Source of the DNA: Desulfobacterales bacterium CG23_combo_of_CG06-09_8_20_14_all_51_8
GTDB taxonomy: Bacteria > Desulfobacterota > Desulfobacteria > Desulfobacterales > Desulfosalsimonadaceae
Length of the DNA: 8,658 nt
Direction of reading: 5' to 3'
Assembly: GCA_002772195.1 (NCBI GenBank)
Contig: PCSG01000057.1
Span: 1 to 8,658 of the forward strand
Both the position numbers and the translations under genes were made by a program. Below the pieces are notes generated by a model that saw nothing but the letters and a program-made list of their open reading frames with translations, ran no database searches and had not been told where the DNA came from. This document shows, piece after piece, positions 5,897 through 8,658 of the stretch. Every line of letters starts with the position of its first letter. The first letter of the stretch is position 1.

Positions 5897-7397
5897 AAAT
5901 AACCCGGACCCTCCCAAAAAAAGAGGCCCCCGATCATCAGCGAAAGGGAAAAAAGACAGCCGCCATAGAGAACCCGGTCTTGAAGCGGACAAAATTGAAG
6001 GCGATGATTTCTGGCCGGTATCCCGGTTCAAAGTCCCGGAGGCGGAAGGTAAAACCCGGTTTCATGATTTTGATCTGCCGGAAACCCTCATGCACGCTAT
6101 TTTTGACCTGGGGTTTACCTATTGCACGCCCATTCAGGCGGAAATCATGCCAGGGGTTCTCATCGGAAAAGACGCTTTCGGCAAGGCCCAGACCGGCACC
6201 GGAAAAACCGCTGCTTTTTTGATCGCGGTGATGACCCGCCTTCTGGCCGCGCCGCTTCAGGCGGGTCGAAAACCCGGCACTCCCCGGGTCCTCATCATCG
6301 CCCCCACCCGGGAACTGGTCCTCCAGATATCTGCAGAAGCCCGCCAGCTTTCAAAATATTGCAATCTCACGGTGATTGCCGTATTCGGCGGCATGGATTA
6401 TGATAAACAGCGCAAGCTCCTGTCCGGCGTGCCGGTGGATATCGTCGTGGCCACTCCCGGCAGGCTCCTGGATTTTCAGCGTCGCCGGGATATCTATTTA
6501 AATAAGGTGGAGACCCTCATCCTGGATGAGGCGGACCGGATGCTGGACATGGGCTTTATCCCGGATGTGCGCAAAATCATTTACAGCACCCCGCCCAAGG
6601 AACGGCGCCAGACCCTGCTGTTCAGCGCCACGTTAAGCGACGCCATCATCCGGCTGGCCGGGAGCTGGATGCGGGACCCGGTGACCGTTGACATTGAACC
6701 GGAAAAAATCGCCGTGGAGACAGTGGATCAGATCGTCTATATCGTCACGGCCCGCCAGAAATTCGCCCTTCTTTATAATGTCATCGCCCGCCAGAATCTG
6801 GAGCGGGTCCTGATTTTCTGCAACCGCCGGGACGAAGTGGACCGCCTGGCCGAAATGCTGACCCGGTATGGCATCCCCTGCGCCATGCTCACCGGCGATG
6901 TGCCCCAGAAAAAACGGGTGGAGCGGCTGGACAAATTCAAGACCGGAAAAATCCGGGTGATCGTGGCCACCGACGTAGTGGCCCGGGGCATCCACATCGA
7001 AGGCATGGACCATGTGATCAATTTCCGGCTTCCCCATGATCCCGAAGATTATGTACACCGCATCGGCCGCACGGGCCGGGCCGGCGCCCTGGGCACGTCC
7101 ATCAGTTTCGCGGACGACGACGACGCCTTTTATCTGCCGGATATCGAGGCGTTCATGGGCCGGAAGCTTTCCTGCATTGAACCGGAAGATGACTGGCTGA
7201 TTCTGCCCGAACCGCTTTTCACAAAAAAAACCTCCCGGCCCCGCCGGAAGCCGGAAAGCAGGCCGGACCGGAAATCCGCAGAATCTTCGAAGAGTTCATC
7301 TTCCCCAAAACGCCGCCGCCGGCCCCGGGGGAAGAGCGGTCCGTCTTCGCCGGAAAGTTCGGCCGCCGATACGTCCGCCCTGACACCCAAAACCTGA
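5880..7397 (+). CDS. rhlB: DEAD-box ATP-dependent RNA helicase, RhlB-like
   Basis: This 505-residue DEAD-box helicase should unwind short RNA duplexes in the cytoplasm, probably in mRNA turnover. Motifs in order: Q motif GFTYCTPIQ 78-86, motif I AQTGTGKT 103-110, PTREL 142-146, TPGR 192-195, DEAD 216-219, SAT 249-251, ATDVVARGIHI 363-373, HRIGRTGR 393-400. The stretch FGGMDYDKQRK and the DEADRMLDMGFIPDVRKI block resemble pseudomonad RhlB more than RhlE or DeaD. It is longer than E. coli RhlB (about 421) because of a basic N-terminal extension (about 1-45) and a low-complexity Arg/Ser/Pro tail (about 449-505) containing KRRRRPRGK, probably disordered and RNA-binding. An in-frame TGA at 5868-5870 bounds the start, so 5880 (or 5886) is the earliest ATG. 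uup follows after 11 bases, suggesting an operon. An RNase E partnership is known for E. coli RhlB and cannot be assumed here. Confidence 0.88.
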   Translation: MPMKNENNPDPPKKRGPRSSAKGKKDSRHREPGLEADKIEGDDFWPVSRFKVPEAEGKTRFHDFDLPETLMHAIFDLGFTYCTPIQAEIMPGVLIGKDAFGKAQTGTGKTAAFLIAVMTRLLAAPLQAGRKPGTPRVLIIAPTRELVLQISAEARQLSKYCNLTVIAVFGGMDYDKQRKLLSGVPVDIVVATPGRLLDFQRRRDIYLNKVETLILDEADRMLDMGFIPDVRKIIYSTPPKERRQTLLFSATLSDAIIRLAGSWMRDPVTVDIEPEKIAVETVDQIVYIVTARQKFALLYNVIARQNLERVLIFCNRRDEVDRLAEMLTRYGIPCAMLTGDVPQKKRVERLDKFKTGKIRVIVATDVVARGIHIEGMDHVINFRLPHDPEDYVHRIGRTGRAGALGTSISFADDDDAFYLPDIEAFMGRKLSCIEPEDDWLILPEPLFTKKTSRPRRKPESRPDRKSAESSKSSSSPKRRRRPRGKSGPSSPESSAADTSALTPKT

Positions 7398-7408
7398 CAC
7401 CTCAATCC

Positions 7409-8658
7409 ATGACCTTACTGAGCATCCGGAACATGAGCCTGGGCTATGGCGGCCATCTGCTGTTTGACGGGGTCACCCTCCACGTCGACGCCGGCGAGCG
7501 GGCGTGCCTGGTGGGCCGAAATGGCGCTGGTAAATCCACCCTTCTCTCCATCATCCACCGGACCGTTGTTCCGGATGCGGGTGAAATCTTTCTAAACCCC
7601 GGTTCACGGGTCGCGTACCTGCCCCAGGAAATCCCCTCGGACATTTTCGGCACGGTTCGGGAAGTGACGGCCGGGATCGCCGCCCAAAACTCGGACCGGT
7701 CTCCGGATGCGTCTTTGGATCGGGCCGCTGACCCGAATACATGGCGGCATCTTACCGGGGTGGATAAAATCCTGACGCGGCTTGCGCTTTCTCCGGATGC
7801 CCGGTTTGAGGATCTTTCCGCCGGTTTCAAACGACGGGTCCTGCTGGCCCGTTCCATCGCCGCATCCCCGGACCTGCTGCTCTTGGACGAACCCACCAAC
7901 CACATGGATATGGAATCCATTGATCTGATGGAAGGGGTGTTGTCAAAATTTACCGGCACGGTTATTTTTGTCACCCATGACCGGCGGTTTCTGGAAACCC
8001 TGGCCACCCGGATACTGGAGATCGACCGGGGGAAACTGCTTTCCTGGGATTGTGACTACGCCACCTATTTAATGCGTAAATCCGATTTGGCTGCATCGGA
8101 AGCCGATCAGGCCCATCAGTTCGATAAAAAACTGGCCAAGGAAGAAGCCTGGATACGGCAGGGGGTCCAGGCACGGCGGACTCGCAACGAAGGCCGGGTC
8201 CGGGCGCTCTTGAAGTTGCGCGAAGAACGCCGCCTTCGCCGGAACTCCGCAGGCCTTGCGAAAATGGAGATTCAGGCGGCCGAACGCACCGGACGGCTGG
8301 TGCTCGATGCGGTAAGCCTCTCTTTCTCCTATGACAAAACCCCGGTGGTAAAGGATTTTTCCGTGACCGTGATGCGGGGCGACCGGGTGGGAATCATCGG
8401 CCCCAACGGATGTGGCAAAACCACCCTGGTCCGGCTGCTGCTGGGATATCTGGCCCCGGATACCGGAACCGTCCGTCACGGGGTGAACCTCCAAATCGCT
8501 TATTTTGATCAGACCCGGGAGACCCTGGATGAAGAACGGACGGTTTGCGACAATGTGGCGGACGGCAATACGTATCTCACGGTCAACGGGCGCCGCCGCC
8601 ATGTGGTGGGCTATCTTGGCGATTTTCTTTTTTCCCCGGACCGGGTCAGGAGTCCGGT
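7409..8658 (+). CDS. uup: ABC-F family ATPase Uup (3' end outside window)
   Basis: Uup is a soluble tandem-ATPase ABC-F protein without membrane domains that acts on ribosomes; E. coli Uup is tied to relief of difficult translation and to suppression of transposon excision. The visible 416 codons align along their length with E. coli Uup. Cassette 1 has Walker A GRNGAGKS 36-43, signature LSAGF 136-140 and Walker B with DEPTNH at 160-165, then the His loop VTHDRRFL. The inter-cassette linker keeps the hallmark EEAWIRQGVQARRTRNEGR, and cassette 2 has Walker A GPNGCGKT 331-338. The second signature, Walker B and C-terminal coiled coil lie beyond the window. The cassette 1 signature has Ala where LSGG is usual, and the helical region before it is shorter than in E. 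coli. The start gives the expected N terminus (MTLLSIRNMSLGY) but lacks a clear Shine-Dalgarno, so coupling to rhlB 11 bases upstream is likely. Confidence 0.95.
   Translation, partial: MTLLSIRNMSLGYGGHLLFDGVTLHVDAGERACLVGRNGAGKSTLLSIIHRTVVPDAGEIFLNPGSRVAYLPQEIPSDIFGTVREVTAGIAAQNSDRSPDASLDRAADPNTWRHLTGVDKILTRLALSPDARFEDLSAGFKRRVLLARSIAASPDLLLLDEPTNHMDMESIDLMEGVLSKFTGTVIFVTHDRRFLETLATRILEIDRGKLLSWDCDYATYLMRKSDLAASEADQAHQFDKKLAKEEAWIRQGVQARRTRNEGRVRALLKLREERRLRRNSAGLAKMEIQAAERTGRLVLDAVSLSFSYDKTPVVKDFSVTVMRGDRVGIIGPNGCGKTTLVRLLLGYLAPDTGTVRHGVNLQIAYFDQTRETLDEERTVCDNVADGNTYLTVNGRRRHVVGYLGDFLFSPDRVRSP

Overview
The window is a gene-dense bacterial chromosome segment carrying five complete genes and one gene cut by the right edge. 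The best guess for the source is a GC-rich sulfate-reducer-type Desulfobacterota (deltaproteobacterium). This rests on the gene content, on a full-length HrpA with its long C-terminal domain, on a RhlB-like helicase and on short palindromic intergenic repeats; none of these is decisive for taxonomy.

Layout. Bases 1-722 hold a VapBC toxin-antitoxin operon: a consensus -35 at the very first base, an AT-rich inverted repeat over the -10 region, vapB and vapC overlapping by ATGA, and a strong intrinsic terminator with the vapC stop codon in its loop. Convergent to it, on the minus strand, is a YjbQ/UPF0047 gene (723-1136). A 353-base divergent intergenic region follows, carrying a composite palindromic repeat (1354-1432). 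Then comes hrpA (1490-5575, DEAH helicase), a 304-base gap with two more palindromic repeats and possible terminator hairpins, rhlB (5880-7397, DEAD-box helicase) and, 11 bases later, uup (7409 to beyond the right edge, ABC-F ATPase).

How the genes fit together. The plus-strand block hrpA, rhlB, uup encodes three NTPases that act on RNA or the ribosome. rhlB and uup look co-transcribed; hrpA is separated from them by repeat-bearing DNA and may be a separate unit. HrpA and ABC-F proteins such as Uup have both been linked in E. coli to dealing with stalled ribosomes, so a shared translation or RNA surveillance theme is plausible but is inference. VapBC is a self-contained module of visibly lower G+C (for example 27/60 G+C at 361-420 against 37/60 at 2641-2700 in hrpA), consistent with separate acquisition.

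I do not see a clearly new biological system. The points most worth checking are the start region of hrpA (repeat-derived ORF extension plus an 18-base tandem duplication across the start codon), the palindromic repeats on both sides of hrpA, and a Shine-Dalgarno placed for a nine-codon leader ORF rather than for rhlB.
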